The position numbers were made by a program, and so were the translations under genes. A stretch of DNA of 64,000 nt, from positions 186,001-250,000 of the forward strand of contig NZ_JADHDX010000001.1 in assembly GCF_016820585.1 (NCBI RefSeq), given 5' to 3'. The notes below the pieces were generated by a model, which saw nothing but the letters and a program-made list of their open reading frames with translations, did not search any database and had not been told where the DNA came from. The stretch comes from Arthrobacter beigongshangensis. Lineage in GTDB: Bacteria > Bacillota > Bacilli > Bacillales_A > Planococcaceae. This document shows, piece by piece, positions 18,538 to 27,453 of this stretch; positions within the stretch are counted from its first letter, which is position 1; each line of letters opens with the position of its first letter.

Positions 18538-18718
18538 TTTAACTTGAATCAGCAAATTCTTTTGTACTGAAAGCGAAGCGTCAGCTACAGAAGTCCCCCA
18601 TTTCTATAGGGGAGGAATTTAGTTCCATTTCCCTTTAGTGCTGGGGTGAATGCCAGAAAAGTACTTCAAACAGGGGGAGTTCAAACTCCCAACGCAATTA
18701 CGCCGAGGCGTAATTGAT
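18538..18718 (+). repeat. Hairpin-rich element copy 1 (with structured insert)
   Basis: It opens TTTAACTTGAATCAGC like the other copies, but the left arm then diverges. A structured insert follows: GTCCCCCA pairing with GGGGG, a GGGGTGAATGCCAGA core and an AGTTCAAACT loop. The copy ends with hairpin 3, CAATTACGC / GCGTAATTG, and ATTGAT. The middle hairpin of the family is missing. No coding capacity. Confidence 0.7.
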
Positions 18719-18721
18719 GAG

Positions 18722-18784
18722 AAGCGGTGCAGGAGTAGTCACCATTCGAATGGTGGTTACTCCTGCACCGCTTATGCTTTTTTT
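18722..18784 (+). terminator. Long near-perfect hairpin upstream of yisL
   Basis: AAGCGGTGCAGGAGTA plus TCACCATT pairs with AATGGTG and TTACTCCTGCACCGCTT, a stem of about 25 bp. ATGCTTTTTTT follows. It looks like a strong terminator, placed immediately after element copy 1 and about 100 bases before yisL. Confidence 0.75.
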
Positions 18785-18889
18785 GAATGCCCGGGTACCG
18801 GGTTCTCAACCTTGTAACTAAATTTCTACCCAGTAGAATTATAATATGGTACGATTAGTAAAGTAGAATAAAAAAATGAGGTGGCTAAT

Positions 18890-19264
18890 TTGGATTTTTT
18901 AGCGAGTACAACCCATTTTCATATCCTTACATGGGTTGCAGGAATTATTATTTTCATTGTAACAGCAGGCTTGGAAAAGGGAACAAAAGGTAAGAAAATT
19001 GGACATATGATTGCACGCTTGTTTTACGTCTTAATTCTATTTTCAGGTTTTATGTTGTTTATGGAGTACTCTAGTATCGATGCAGCTCTTTACGGCGTTA
19101 AGTTCTTACTTGGACTTCTCACAATCGGTATGATGGAAATGGTTCTTGTCCGTTCTGCAAAAGAAAAAAGCGTCAAAGTTTTTTGGATTCTGTTTTTCGT
19201 TTTCATGTTAGCAACACTATTCCTTGGATTTGGAATAGGCATTGGGGTTAGTTTCTTATCGTAA
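18890..19264 (+). CDS. yisL: DUF1516 small membrane protein YisL
   Basis: A 124-aa protein with four hydrophobic helices and the family start H-F-H-I-L-T-W. It continues K-I-G-H-M-I-A-R-L-F-Y-V-L-I-L-F-S-G and G-L-L-T-I-G-M-M-E-M-V-L-V-R. It matches B. subtilis YisL (UPF0344/DUF1516), function unknown. GAGGTGG just upstream gives good spacing for TTG 18890; GTG 18881 lies inside that site. A 42-aa membrane peptide gene follows 19 bases later and may be in the same transcript. Confidence 0.85.
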   Translation: MDFLASTTHFHILTWVAGIIIFIVTAGLEKGTKGKKIGHMIARLFYVLILFSGFMLFMEYSSIDAALYGVKFLLGLLTIGMMEMVLVRSAKEKSVKVFWILFFVFMLATLFLGFGIGIGVSFLS

Positions 19265-19283
19265 TAAATAAGGAGGTATGGGG

Positions 19284-19412
19284 ATGGAAACAAGTATCGG
19301 ACCAATTTTACTTATAGTTGTGTTGATGCTGATGGCACTCTTTGCAATCTCCGTCTTCGTTCTTTCGAGAAGAAATACGCCCATTCAAGATGACGATATG
19401 TATGATGAATGA
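19284..19412 (+). CDS. 42-aa single-helix membrane peptide
   Basis: A short frame with an excellent AAGGAGGTATGGGG ribosome site before ATG 19284. It encodes METSIGP, then a hydrophobic helix of about 22 residues, then RRNTPIQDDDMYDE. The start signal, helix and charged tail make it a credible gene, but I do not recognise the family. It follows yisL by 19 bases and ends within a terminator, which suggests a yisL operon peptide. Confidence 0.65.
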   Translation: METSIGPILLIVVLMLMALFAISVFVLSRRNTPIQDDDMYDE

Positions 19413-19450
19413 AAAACCTGCTGGCCAATCGTGCCAGTAGGTTTTTCATT
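19410..19450 (+). terminator. Terminator of the yisL unit
   Basis: AAAAACCTGCTGGC pairs with GCCAGTAGGTTTTT around a 7-nt loop. Confidence 0.85.
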
Positions 19451-19571
19451 TATTCACAATATAGACCTATTTCAAGGGTTAGATTTTCAATTTTAAATTG
19501 AAATCATGGTAGTCCTGTGTTTGGTTTGGTAAAGTGAAACGAGAAGGACTTTTTTTGAGGAGGATTTTTTG

Positions 19572-21020
19572 GTGAGAGTGAAGAAATGGTTTGGACTAGT
19601 TGCAACTTCGCTGCTTCTTGTATCTACCCTCTATCCAGCGGGAGTTTTCGCAGAGGAAGATCGAACAATAGATGACGAAAGTATATATGATTTACTCGTT
19701 GACCGTTTTAATAATGGGGATGGGCGCAATGATTTTGACGTCAATACGCAAGATCTCAATGCTTTCAATGGTGGAGATTTCACTGGAATTAGCACAAGAT
19801 TGGAGCATATTGCGGGAATGGGCTTTACAATGATTTCACTAGGCCCGATATTTGCAACGGAATCCTATGATGGAAGTAAAGTGCTCGATTATACAAAGCT
19901 CGAGCCGCATTTTGGAACGGAACCTGAATTTAATGACATGATGAATGCTATTCATAAAAGAGAAATCGCTGTTATTGCAGATTTTCCATTTGCGGGCGTT
20001 AGCGCTAACCATGTGTGGGCAAAAGAAGGTAAATTTCAAGCGATTCCAGCATCAGATGGAGCAATCGACTGGGATCATTCGAATAAAGCCGTACAACAAG
20101 CGCTGAAGGAAGCAGTCGTTAATTTTGTAGAAACGTATAAATTAGATGGTATCCGTTTAACAAAAATCACAAAATACGACACTGCTTTCGTCAATGAAGT
20201 CATTGCAGCTGTTAAGGCAGTCAATCCAAAAGCCTATGTATTAACGAATGAAGAAAGTGCTGCAAACTTTGACGCTATGCCAAGTATGGACAAGATGAAT
20301 GCGTTAAGAAAATCGTTTGTCGTAACGGATGCAGATGTTTCACCTTTATCTTTATTTGCTAATGGAACTGGTAATGGCTTGGTCCAATTCGATGATTTAA
20401 CGGGACCACGTTACACATATGATATTGTAGAGGCAAGAATGTTCCCTCCGACAAGATGGAAACTGGCGGCCGTAGCGCTGTTTAGTATGCCGGGGACACC
20501 TATTATGCCTTATGGAACTGAAATTGCAGTGAATGGTAAGGCGGCTCCAGAAAATCATCAGCTTATGAATTATAAGATTGAACAGGAGTTAATGGAGTAT
20601 ATCGCTGATCTGAATACATTACGTAACCAATCCGAAACGTTCCGAAAGGGAGATTTCGAAATCTTACACAATGAAGATGGCTTTTCAGTTTTTAAACGTT
20701 CATCTGATAAAGAAACATGGATTATCGCTATCAATAATACAACGCATACGTCTGATTTTGCCATTCCTAAAGAAATCATTGGAGACAATAAGAAACTACG
20801 TGGTGTGTTGGATGGCGATTTAGTGCGAGAAGCTAAAGATGGTGTGTTCCGCGTCGTGCTTGATCGTGAAGTTGCTGAAATTTATATTGCGGATGAGGAT
20901 AAAGGGTTTAATATACCTTACCTAATCGCATCGATTTTAATTTATGTATTTTTCTTAGGGTTCCTCTTTACCGTTTGGAAAAAAGGGAAGCAAGGTAGAA
21001 AAAATAATACAGAGGTATAA
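19572..21020 (+). CDS. Membrane-anchored GH13 alpha-amylase-like protein, probably inactive
   Basis: A 482-aa exported protein. A signal peptide covers about residues 1-27 (V-F-A-E-E cut region) and a single C-terminal helix at about 447-468 anchors it, with a Lys-rich tail. The centre has the GH13 fold: Y-D-L-L-V-D-R-F-N-N-G-D near 39-50, D-F-T-G-I near 69, and M-P-G-T-P-I-M-P-Y-G-T-E near 300. In conserved region II the nucleophile aspartate is replaced by threonine (GIRLT, T197). I therefore infer a non-catalytic binding or structural role. GAGGAGGA supports GTG 19572; TTG 19569 is too close. Confidence 0.78.
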   Translation: MRVKKWFGLVATSLLLVSTLYPAGVFAEEDRTIDDESIYDLLVDRFNNGDGRNDFDVNTQDLNAFNGGDFTGISTRLEHIAGMGFTMISLGPIFATESYDGSKVLDYTKLEPHFGTEPEFNDMMNAIHKREIAVIADFPFAGVSANHVWAKEGKFQAIPASDGAIDWDHSNKAVQQALKEAVVNFVETYKLDGIRLTKITKYDTAFVNEVIAAVKAVNPKAYVLTNEESAANFDAMPSMDKMNALRKSFVVTDADVSPLSLFANGTGNGLVQFDDLTGPRYTYDIVEARMFPPTRWKLAAVALFSMPGTPIMPYGTEIAVNGKAAPENHQLMNYKIEQELMEYIADLNTLRNQSETFRKGDFEILHNEDGFSVFKRSSDKETWIIAINNTTHTSDFAIPKEIIGDNKKLRGVLDGDLVREAKDGVFRVVLDREVAEIYIADEDKGFNIPYLIASILIYVFFLGFLFTVWKKGKQGRKNNTEV

Positions 21021-21023
21021 TAT

Positions 21024-21066
21024 AGAAAACTCCAAGAACGGCAAATTTGCCATTCTTGGAGTTTTT
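21024..21066. terminator. Bidirectional terminator, GH13-like gene and degV
   Basis: AAAACTCCAAGAACGGC pairs with TGCCATTCTTGGAGTTTTT. A and T flanks suit both converging transcripts. Confidence 0.85.
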
Positions 21067-21077
21067 CATTTACTGTT

Positions 21078-21929
21078 TCACTTTAATTTATTCAAGAAAA
21101 AGATAGAGACTGTACCAGAGCCAGTATGGGCACCAATTGTAGAGCCAATCATATGCACTTCAATTTTTTTGGGACGGAATAATTCATCCACTAAACCTTG
21201 CAGCTCAAGGGCAATATTTTCATCATCGGCATGGCTAATAGCGATTGTCTGCTCAGATAGATGATCGCCGCGTTCTGCCATTAGCTCCGTCATACGGCGT
21301 AGTACTTTCTTACGTCCACGATGTTTTTCAATTGGTACGAGTTTACCAGCTTCGACATGAAGAAGTGGTTTAATATTTAATAATCCGCCGATGAACGCAC
21401 TTGCTTTCGACACACGTCCACCACGTGCCATATAATCCAAATCTTCTACTGTGAACAAATGCTCCATATGCTCGGCCATAAAACGAACTCTATCTTCAAT
21501 CGCCTGCAAATTTTCTCCAGCATCACGCAACCGAACGGCTTCTTGTACGAGCAAACCATAACCAAGTGAGGCGCATTTCGAGTCGATGATGACTAGATTC
21601 ATCGCTGGATTTGTTTCTTGCACTTGATTACGAATCATGACAGCTGTATCATGCGTACCCGATAATTCAGAAGAAAAGGCGATGTACATGCCTTCTTCTC
21701 CAGACGCTGCAAGCTCCTCCCACCTTTTCAAAAATAGTTCAGGAGAAACTTGTGATGTTTTTGGATGCTTGCCTTCTCGAATGGCATCGTATACTTCTTT
21801 AGGATGAATACCTAAAACATCTTCATATTCATTATCATCAATGAGGACATGCAATGGAAAAAGCGTGACATCGTTTTCTTCGAAAAATGATTTTGGTAAA
21901 TCACAAGCGCTATCAGCAAAAATTCTCAT
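21078..21929 (-). CDS. yitS: DegV family fatty-acid-binding protein (YitS-like)
   Basis: A 283-aa DegV fold protein. The N-terminus I-F-A-D-S-A-C-D-L-P and the later T-S-Q-V-S-P region, S-S-E-L-S-G-T (about 93-99) and G-A-H-T-G-S-G-T-V are the lipid-binding signature. Family members (FakB) hold a fatty acid for phosphorylation by FakA. The neighbours match B. subtilis yitS/yitU/yitV/yitW, so I use the yitS name. GGAGGG precedes ATG 21929, and it sits 27 bases after the HAD gene. Confidence 0.88.
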   Translation of the reverse strand: MRIFADSACDLPKSFFEENDVTLFPLHVLIDDNEYEDVLGIHPKEVYDAIREGKHPKTSQVSPELFLKRWEELAASGEEGMYIAFSSELSGTHDTAVMIRNQVQETNPAMNLVIIDSKCASLGYGLLVQEAVRLRDAGENLQAIEDRVRFMAEHMEHLFTVEDLDYMARGGRVSKASAFIGGLLNIKPLLHVEAGKLVPIEKHRGRKKVLRRMTELMAERGDHLSEQTIAISHADDENIALELQGLVDELFRPKKIEVHMIGSTIGAHTGSGTVSIFFLNKLK

Positions 21930-21956
21930 AAAAATCCCTCCAATGGAAACTTGTTG

Positions 21957-22766
21957 TTAGTTCAAGTGTAACCTCTCACTAAGCACCTGCGCAATACCAT
22001 CTTCGTTATTGGTAGCTGTTACCTCATCGGCAATCGACTTTAAACGATCTATTGCGTTGCCCATTGCGACACCAACACCTGCATAATCAATCATTTCAAG
22101 ATCATTATCTTCGTCACCAAATGCAATAATGCGTTCTTGTGGAATATCCATCCATTTAGCAACATGTGAAATACCGACTGCTTTATGTAAGCCATGTCGA
22201 ATCACTTCAATGACATGCCAAGGGGCGCCCCAACGTCGATGATCAATCACTTCGGCATGTACTTCGCCAAGGTGGCGGCGAATGGCATCGACGGATTGTT
22301 CCTCCGCTTGAATGAGTAAGCTCGTTGGATCCACCTGTAAATGATTGCGGATATCCCCCTCTGTAATCTGTGGATTTCCAAAGTTGAAAATATCGAGTAG
22401 CTTTTCATCATGGTAATGCATGTAGACATCATCCATCACTTCTGCCACGATATTTTGAACAGGAAATTGCTGTAGGGCATCTACAACTTCATTGACGACG
22501 GGCAAGGAAATTGTTTCATGAATCGTTTTCCAAGATGGATTGTCAGGATGGTGGACGAACGCCCCATTGAAATTAACAATCGGTGTTTGAAGACCAAGCT
22601 GGCGGTAATACACTTCACTTGCACGATACGGCCGACCTGTTGCAATCATGACATGGTGACCATGTTCTTCCGCTTTTTTTAGTGTGCGTGCAGTTTTATC
22701 GGATATCACTTTCTCGTCTGTTAGCAATGTCCCATCGAGATCAAGGACAATTAGATGTGGTTTCAA
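21957..22766 (-). CDS. yitU: Cof-type HAD hydrolase (YitU-like)
   Basis: A 269-aa haloacid dehalogenase superfamily phosphatase with a C2B (Cof) cap. Motif I is D-L-D-G-T-L-L near residues 8-14 and motif II is M-I-A-T-G-R-P-Y near 40. The C-terminal motif G-D-E-D-N-D-L-E-M follows near 219. Such enzymes dephosphorylate sugar phosphates or nucleotide cofactors; the substrate is not predictable from sequence. AAGGAGG spacing favours TTG 22766 over TTG 22769. Probably cotranscribed with the degV gene. Confidence 0.86.
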   Translation of the reverse strand: MKPHLIVLDLDGTLLTDEKVISDKTARTLKKAEEHGHHVMIATGRPYRASEVYYRQLGLQTPIVNFNGAFVHHPDNPSWKTIHETISLPVVNEVVDALQQFPVQNIVAEVMDDVYMHYHDEKLLDIFNFGNPQITEGDIRNHLQVDPTSLLIQAEEQSVDAIRRHLGEVHAEVIDHRRWGAPWHVIEVIRHGLHKAVGISHVAKWMDIPQERIIAFGDEDNDLEMIDYAGVGVAMGNAIDRLKSIADEVTATNNEDGIAQVLSERLHLN

Positions 22767-22911
22767 CAAAACGCCTCCTTCTATATAAAATAGTCTATCG
22801 TTAGTTAAGGTTCTAAGTCAAAAAATTCTGTTGAATAAAAACAACCTTTTTGTTTTTTTAGAAAAACTTTGATACGCTTAATAGACTAAATTGAAGTAGG
22901 GTGGGTTGCTT

Positions 22912-23682
22912 GTGTTTGTTCGTGAAGAAAAATGGGGTCATATCCCTTTATTGCATATAGTTGAGGAAGGGCTGCAAGACAAGCAGGTGCCTATTGTCAT
23001 TTTCCTGCACGGTTTTACGAGTGCGAAAGAGCATAATTTGCATTATGCACATAATATCGCAAAAAAAGGTTTTCGTGTCTTGCTACCAGATGCGCATCTA
23101 CATGGTGTCCGAGATGAAAGCTTAGATGAGGTCCAACAAAGCCTACGTTTTTGGGAAATTGTTTTGACTTCGATTGAGGAAGTAGGTTTCCTTCGAGAGG
23201 AGCTTATGAGACGTAAACTTATCGGAACGGAGAAAATTGGATTAGGTGGTACGTCGATGGGAGGCATTACAACACTTGGTTGTCTGACGGTGTATGACTG
23301 GGTTGACGTAGCTTCCGTTATGATGGGGGCACCTAATTTTGTGGAACTATCGACAGCGCAAATGGCTCAATTTGAACGTGGTGGCTTTAAGCTACCAATC
23401 ACAGATGAGGAAAAGCAAGGATTACTGGATACCTTATCAACATTTGATTTGGCAATACATTCTTCCGCATTGAACAATCGCCCTGTTTATTTTTGGCATG
23501 GCAAACAGGATACAGTGGTGCCTTATGAACCAACACGAAAGTTTTATGAGGCTGTGAAAAAAGACTATACAGCGAATCCAGAACGTTTTGTGTTTGTATC
23601 GGACGACACGGCGGGGCATGCAGTATCGAGAAAGGGTATGCTTCAAGCAACAGAATGGTTTGCTTCCTATTTGAAAGGTTGA
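22912..23682 (+). CDS. yitV: Alpha/beta hydrolase (YitV-like esterase)
   Basis: A 256-aa serine hydrolase. The oxyanion region is F-L-H-G-F-T-S near residue 31. The nucleophile elbow is G-G-T-S-M-G-G near 114, and candidate acid and histidine lie in G-K-Q-D-T-V-V-P and T-A-G-H-A-V. It matches the YitV group of short-chain esterases. GTAGGGTGGG is correctly spaced for GTG 22912; TTG 22906 is too close. It is divergent from the HAD gene and followed by a DUF59 gene, as in B. subtilis yitU-yitV-yitW. Confidence 0.85.
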   Translation: MFVREEKWGHIPLLHIVEEGLQDKQVPIVIFLHGFTSAKEHNLHYAHNIAKKGFRVLLPDAHLHGVRDESLDEVQQSLRFWEIVLTSIEEVGFLREELMRRKLIGTEKIGLGGTSMGGITTLGCLTVYDWVDVASVMMGAPNFVELSTAQMAQFERGGFKLPITDEEKQGLLDTLSTFDLAIHSSALNNRPVYFWHGKQDTVVPYEPTRKFYEAVKKDYTANPERFVFVSDDTAGHAVSRKGMLQATEWFASYLKG

Positions 23683-23772
23683 AGCGAACTCTGTTATGAT
23701 GAAGGTATTAACTTGATGTAGCAGGAAATCTAAATTTCTTGCGTAATTGATTAAACGGAAAGAGGGATAAAG

Positions 23773-24081
23773 ATGGATGAGGCGATGAAAGAGAGCATGA
23801 TGGGTGCTTTAGAAAACGTCATTGACCCAGAATTAGGTGTAGATATCGTAAACCTAGGTCTCGTTTATGATGTTGAGTTGGACGAGGAAGGTACGTCAAA
23901 AGTAACGATGACACTGACGTCTTTAGGCTGTCCAATGGGACCGCAAATCGTTGCGAATATTAAACAAGAACTGATGGAGCTTCCAGAAGTGAAAGATGTG
24001 GATGTCAATGTCATTTGGAATCCACCGTGGTCAAGAGATATGATGTCACGCTACGCGAAAATGGCGTTAGGTGTTCGATAA
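23773..24081 (+). CDS. yitW: MIP18/DUF59 family protein YitW
   Basis: A 102-aa DUF59 (SufT-like) protein. It has the family core D-P-E-L-G-V-D-I-V-N-L-G-L-V-Y and the conserved cysteine motif T-S-L-G-C-P-M-G-P (C near residue 56), ending with V-W-N-P-P-W. Such proteins assist iron-sulfur cluster maturation. A small standalone gene with AAAGAGGG before ATG 23773 and a terminator after it. Confidence 0.9.
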   Translation: MDEAMKESMMGALENVIDPELGVDIVNLGLVYDVELDEEGTSKVTMTLTSLGCPMGPQIVANIKQELMELPEVKDVDVNVIWNPPWSRDMMSRYAKMALGVR

Positions 24082-24094
24082 GTAAATAGTAAGA

Positions 24095-24137
24095 TTTAAG
24101 CTGTATGACTGATTTTAGGTCGTACAGCTTTTTTATA
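24095..24137 (+). terminator. Terminator after yitW
   Basis: AAGCTGTATGAC pairs with GTCGTACAGCTT and a T run follows. Confidence 0.8.
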
Positions 24138-24230
24138 TTCATAAATAAAATTAGAATACTTGACTGGGAGTAAACTATTTTTTTGAGGGTATAACAATAG
24201 AAACAACTATTCTATGAACAGGGGTGTAAA

Positions 24231-25982
24231 ATGATGAGAGGAAAGTCCTCACTAAGCCGGCAAATTACTCTCTACATAGCAGGGGCGATGATTGCTGTAT
24301 TAATTGCGGTCGGAGTAATCTTATATTTAAATACATCTAAAACAGTTACCAAGTCGATCAGTTTACAGGGAGTCAGCACAGCGCAACATATTGCGTCGTT
24401 GCTTGATGCAAAAGAGTATGAACAAGTGGCGAGTACGATGACTGAATCTGAATTATATTGGAAACTTCGTGCCGAATTATTGGATCTACAGATAAAAAGT
24501 GGAGTACTATTTCTTTATACAATGACAGTCCCAGCATCTTCGGAGGAACCGATACAATTTTTAATTGATGCTGCGGCCCCTGAAGCAACGGACGCGATTG
24601 GCATTGGAGAATCACATGAATTCACGACGTACAAAACCGTTGAAGGGGCAGTACAAGGCGAAGGTAACGCAGCGGATATTATCGACGACCCCGATTATGG
24701 AAGTTATCTTTCTGCATTCGCTCCAGTCTATAACGATCAGGGGGAAAAGATTGCGATTGTCGGTGTAGACATTGCGGCCGATTCAGTAGGTACGGTTCGT
24801 TCTGAAATATTAAAAGCAAACTTGCCGATTTATATTGGTATTATTTTGGTGATTGTTGCAATTGCCATGTTCATCATGCATCGATTTGTCGGACGTGCGC
24901 TTTATCCGTTAAATGGAATGGAGCAAGCTGCATTGGAGTTTGCAGAAGGTAATTTGACACAAGCCGAACAGTCGTTAAGGGCTGTCCAAACGATGGGGAA
25001 AAATGAAATCACTTCATTTAAAGAATCTTTCACGCGGTCGGTGCTTCAAATGAAACAGATGATGACTAACATGAACAAAACTGCATTCTCGCTTATTGAA
25101 GTGAATGGCGAATTGACACAAGTTGTCAATAATGTCCGAGGGTCAACTAGTGAAATTACGAACAGTATTTCCCAAATTGCATTGACTAGCGAGGTGCAAG
25201 AAACGAATAATCGTGAGGTGCTAACAGCTGTGGAGGAAATGGCAGTTGGGATACATCGGATTGCACAGTCATCCTCCAGTGTGGCAGAGGCTTCGGACAT
25301 AATGGAAAACCTTGTTGCATCCAGTGTTACAGATGCACAGCATGTTGTCGGTCAAATTCAGGAAGTAGGGCACTCCGTCCAAAAATCAGAATCGATTATG
25401 CATGATCTAGGATCCAACTTTAATTCTATAGAAGAAATGGTTGGTATCATTACAAGCATTGCGGAACAAACAAATCTTCTTGCATTTAATGCAGCAATCG
25501 AAGCAGCTCGTGCGGGAGAGGCAGGCAAAGGTTTTGCAGTTGTTGCAGGTGAGGTTCGAAAACTCGCGGAAATGTCACGTCATTCTGCCGAGCAAATTCG
25601 AGATGAAATTACTTCATTCCAATCATTGAGCTCTAATGCAATTGCGATGATGGGAACAAGCTCTACAGGTATGGTGGAAGGATTAAAAGCAGTGACAAAA
25701 ATTGGCAATGATTTAACAACAGTGTTAGATGCTGTGCAGAATGTTAATAATGAAATTCAAGATGTATCGGCCGTGACGGAAGAAATGTCTGCCGGTTCCG
25801 AAGAAGTACTCGCTTCAATGGAGGAAGTCATGTCCCTTGCATCGGAAAATGCAGGTCGAACGCAAGCCGTCGCAGCTGCCTCCGATATACAAAATGAATC
25901 GATTGAGTCGCTTGTTCATACAATTGAAATGCTGAACAGTTCATCAGCCAATCTTCAAGAAGCGCTTGAAAAGTTCAAGTGA
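24231..25982 (+). CDS. Methyl-accepting chemotaxis protein
   Basis: A 583-aa transmembrane receptor. A helix spans about residues 12-31. An extracellular Cache-like sensor covers about 35-190, with [14 protein letters not shown] and I-V-G-V-D-I. A second helix lies at about 198-218 and a signalling coiled coil fills the rest. The conserved hairpin tip is at about 415-435 ([19 protein letters not shown]). It would bind a small extracellular ligand and signal through CheA/CheW; the ligand is unknown. AGGGGTG precedes ATG 24231. A single-gene unit between two terminators. Confidence 0.92.
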   Translation: MMRGKSSLSRQITLYIAGAMIAVLIAVGVILYLNTSKTVTKSISLQGVSTAQHIASLLDAKEYEQVASTMTESELYWKLRAELLDLQIKSGVLFLYTMTVPASSEEPIQFLIDAAAPEATDAIGIGESHEFTTYKTVEGAVQGEGNAADIIDDPDYGSYLSAFAPVYNDQGEKIAIVGVDIAADSVGTVRSEILKANLPIYIGIILVIVAIAMFIMHRFVGRALYPLNGMEQAALEFAEGNLTQAEQSLRAVQTMGKNEITSFKESFTRSVLQMKQMMTNMNKTAFSLIEVNGELTQVVNNVRGSTSEITNSISQIALTSEVQETNNREVLTAVEEMAVGIHRIAQSSSSVAEASDIMENLVASSVTDAQHVVGQIQEVGHSVQKSESIMHDLGSNFNSIEEMVGIITSIAEQTNLLAFNAAIEAARAGEAGKGFAVVAGEVRKLAEMSRHSAEQIRDEITSFQSLSSNAIAMMGTSSTGMVEGLKAVTKIGNDLTTVLDAVQNVNNEIQDVSAVTEEMSAGSEEVLASMEEVMSLASENAGRTQAVAAASDIQNESIESLVHTIEMLNSSSANLQEALEKFK

Positions 25983-26043
25983 AATAAATCAAACTGAATC
26001 GAATTGCTGTTATAGATTCATCCACGAATTCTGCCGAATCAAA

Positions 26044-26083
26044 TAAAAAACCATCTCCGCTTATTGGGAGATGGTTTTTATTG
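26044..26083. terminator. Bidirectional terminator, chemotaxis gene and yjzD
   Basis: AAAAACCATCTCC pairs with GGGAGATGGTTTTT around a 7-nt loop, between converging genes. Confidence 0.88.
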
Positions 26084-26087
26084 TTGA

Positions 26088-26273
26088 TTAATGGTCTGCA
26101 ACTTCGCCTTCTGGCAAAGCTTCACCAATGAAGATGACTAATAGCGCGGCAATAACCGCAACGATTAAACCACCTGTAAAATCGAACACAGGAATATTCG
26201 CAATTGACCCAGCTACGTAGTTTAACATTGAAACTAAAGCGATTGACCAAAAGAATGTCATGATATATCTCAT
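26088..26273 (-). CDS. yjzD: DUF2929 small membrane protein (YjzD-like)
   Basis: A 61-aa protein with two hydrophobic helices and the pattern F-D-F-T-G-G-L-I-V-A-V, then I-G-E-A-L-P. Length and motifs match DUF2929/YjzD, a B. subtilis peptide also encoded upstream of fabH. GAGGTG with 6-base spacing supports ATG 26273 over GTG 26282. Function unknown. Confidence 0.8.
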   Translation of the reverse strand: MRYIMTFFWSIALVSMLNYVAGSIANIPVFDFTGGLIVAVIAALLVIFIGEALPEGEVADH

Positions 26274-26385
26274 TGAATTCACCTCTACAATAGTATTTCA
26301 TCCTTCATCATATCATAGCAAACCGATTGTAGAAACAAATATCCGTGTAAATAGTCACTTTATTTGGCTAAAAAGTGTCGGTGGG

Positions 26386-26431
26386 TTGTAAAATGAGCGC
26401 ATTTCTTTTATGATTGATACCAGGTACTAAT
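26386..26431 (+). promoter_or_regulatory. fabH-fabF promoter with FapR operator
   Basis: TTGTAA (26386-26391) and TATGAT (26409-26414) are separated by exactly 17 bases. The 19-mer ATTGATACCAGGTACTAAT at 26413-26431 closely matches the FapR consensus TTAGTACCTGATACTAA. It begins in the -10 and covers the start point, the usual place for this repressor. FapR is released by malonyl-CoA and controls fatty acid synthesis in bacilli. Regulation here is inferred from the site; fapR is not in the window. Confidence 0.85.
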
Positions 26432-26459
26432 AATAGATGATAAGAACGGAGATGTTGGC

Positions 26460-27392
26460 ATGAATGCGGGGCTAATAGGCATCGGTAAATTCGTACCGCC
26501 ACATATTGTGACGAATGCGGATCTTGAAAAGCGTATGGATACGTCGGATGAATGGATTCGGACAATGACGGGTATAGAAGAGCGACATATTGCGGATGAT
26601 TCAACTGATACATCTGATATGGCATACAATGCAGCACTAGATGCGATTCAAAGTGCAGGTATTAAACCAGAGGAAATCGGTTTAATACTTGTTGCGACAG
26701 TTACACCAGATCGACCATTTCCATCTGTGTCGACGATGATACAAGAACGTTTAGGAGCAAAGAATGCCGCGGCAATGGATATTTCTGCAGCGTGTGCGGG
26801 CTTTATGTATGGTGTTGTGACGGCGAAGCAGTTTGTCGAGTCGGGTGTCTATGATTATGTACTTGTCGTAGGCGTTGAGAAATTATCGAAAATTACGGAC
26901 TGGGAAGATCGTAATACAGCTGTTTTGTTTGGTGATGGTGCTGGAGCTGCAATCGTCGGTAAGGTAAGCGAAGGTCGAGGGATCCTGTCATTTGAACTTG
27001 GCGCGGATGGCAGTGGCGGTAAACATCTGTACCAAGATAAGTATTTGCATATGAATGGTCGAGAAGTGTTTAAATTCGCTGTTCGCCAAATGGGTGAATC
27101 GGCTGTTAACGTTATTGAAAAAGCAGGACTGGCGAAGGAAGATGTCGATTTCTTAATTCCTCATCAGGCAAATATTCGTATTATGGAAGCTTCACGTGAA
27201 CGACTTGGTTTGCCGGTCGAAAAAATGTCGAAAACGGTTCATAAATATGGCAATACTTCGGCAGCGTCGATTCCAATTTCGCTTGTCGATGATCTTGCTG
27301 ATGGTAAAGTGAAAGATGATGATATACTTGTTCTTGTTGGATTCGGTGGCGGACTTACATGGGGTGCTCTGTGCATTAAATGGGGAAGATAA
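26460..27392 (+). CDS. fabH: 3-oxoacyl-ACP synthase III (FabH)
   Basis: A 310-aa beta-ketoacyl-ACP synthase III. It condenses an acyl-CoA primer, often branched in bacilli, with malonyl-ACP to start fatty acid synthesis. The catalytic triad is visible as C112 (ISAACAGF), H235 (IPHQAN) and N265 (YGNTSA), and the Gly-rich G-F-G-G-G-L-T-W-G end is intact. GGAG at 26447-26450 precedes ATG 26460. It forms an operon with fabF 61 bases downstream, behind a FapR-type operator. Confidence 0.96.
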   Translation: MNAGLIGIGKFVPPHIVTNADLEKRMDTSDEWIRTMTGIEERHIADDSTDTSDMAYNAALDAIQSAGIKPEEIGLILVATVTPDRPFPSVSTMIQERLGAKNAAAMDISAACAGFMYGVVTAKQFVESGVYDYVLVVGVEKLSKITDWEDRNTAVLFGDGAGAAIVGKVSEGRGILSFELGADGSGGKHLYQDKYLHMNGREVFKFAVRQMGESAVNVIEKAGLAKEDVDFLIPHQANIRIMEASRERLGLPVEKMSKTVHKYGNTSAASIPISLVDDLADGKVKDDDILVLVGFGGGLTWGALCIKWGR

Positions 27393-27453
27393 TAATATGA
27401 AGTGAAAAACAGGGAATGGGTTCATTAACTAGATAGAAGGGAAGTATTGTCAC

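Noticed and set aside
19284..19412. Dismissing the 42-codon frame as noise
   Set aside because: Kept as a gene: the ribosome site is strong and the product has a clear membrane helix and charged tail.
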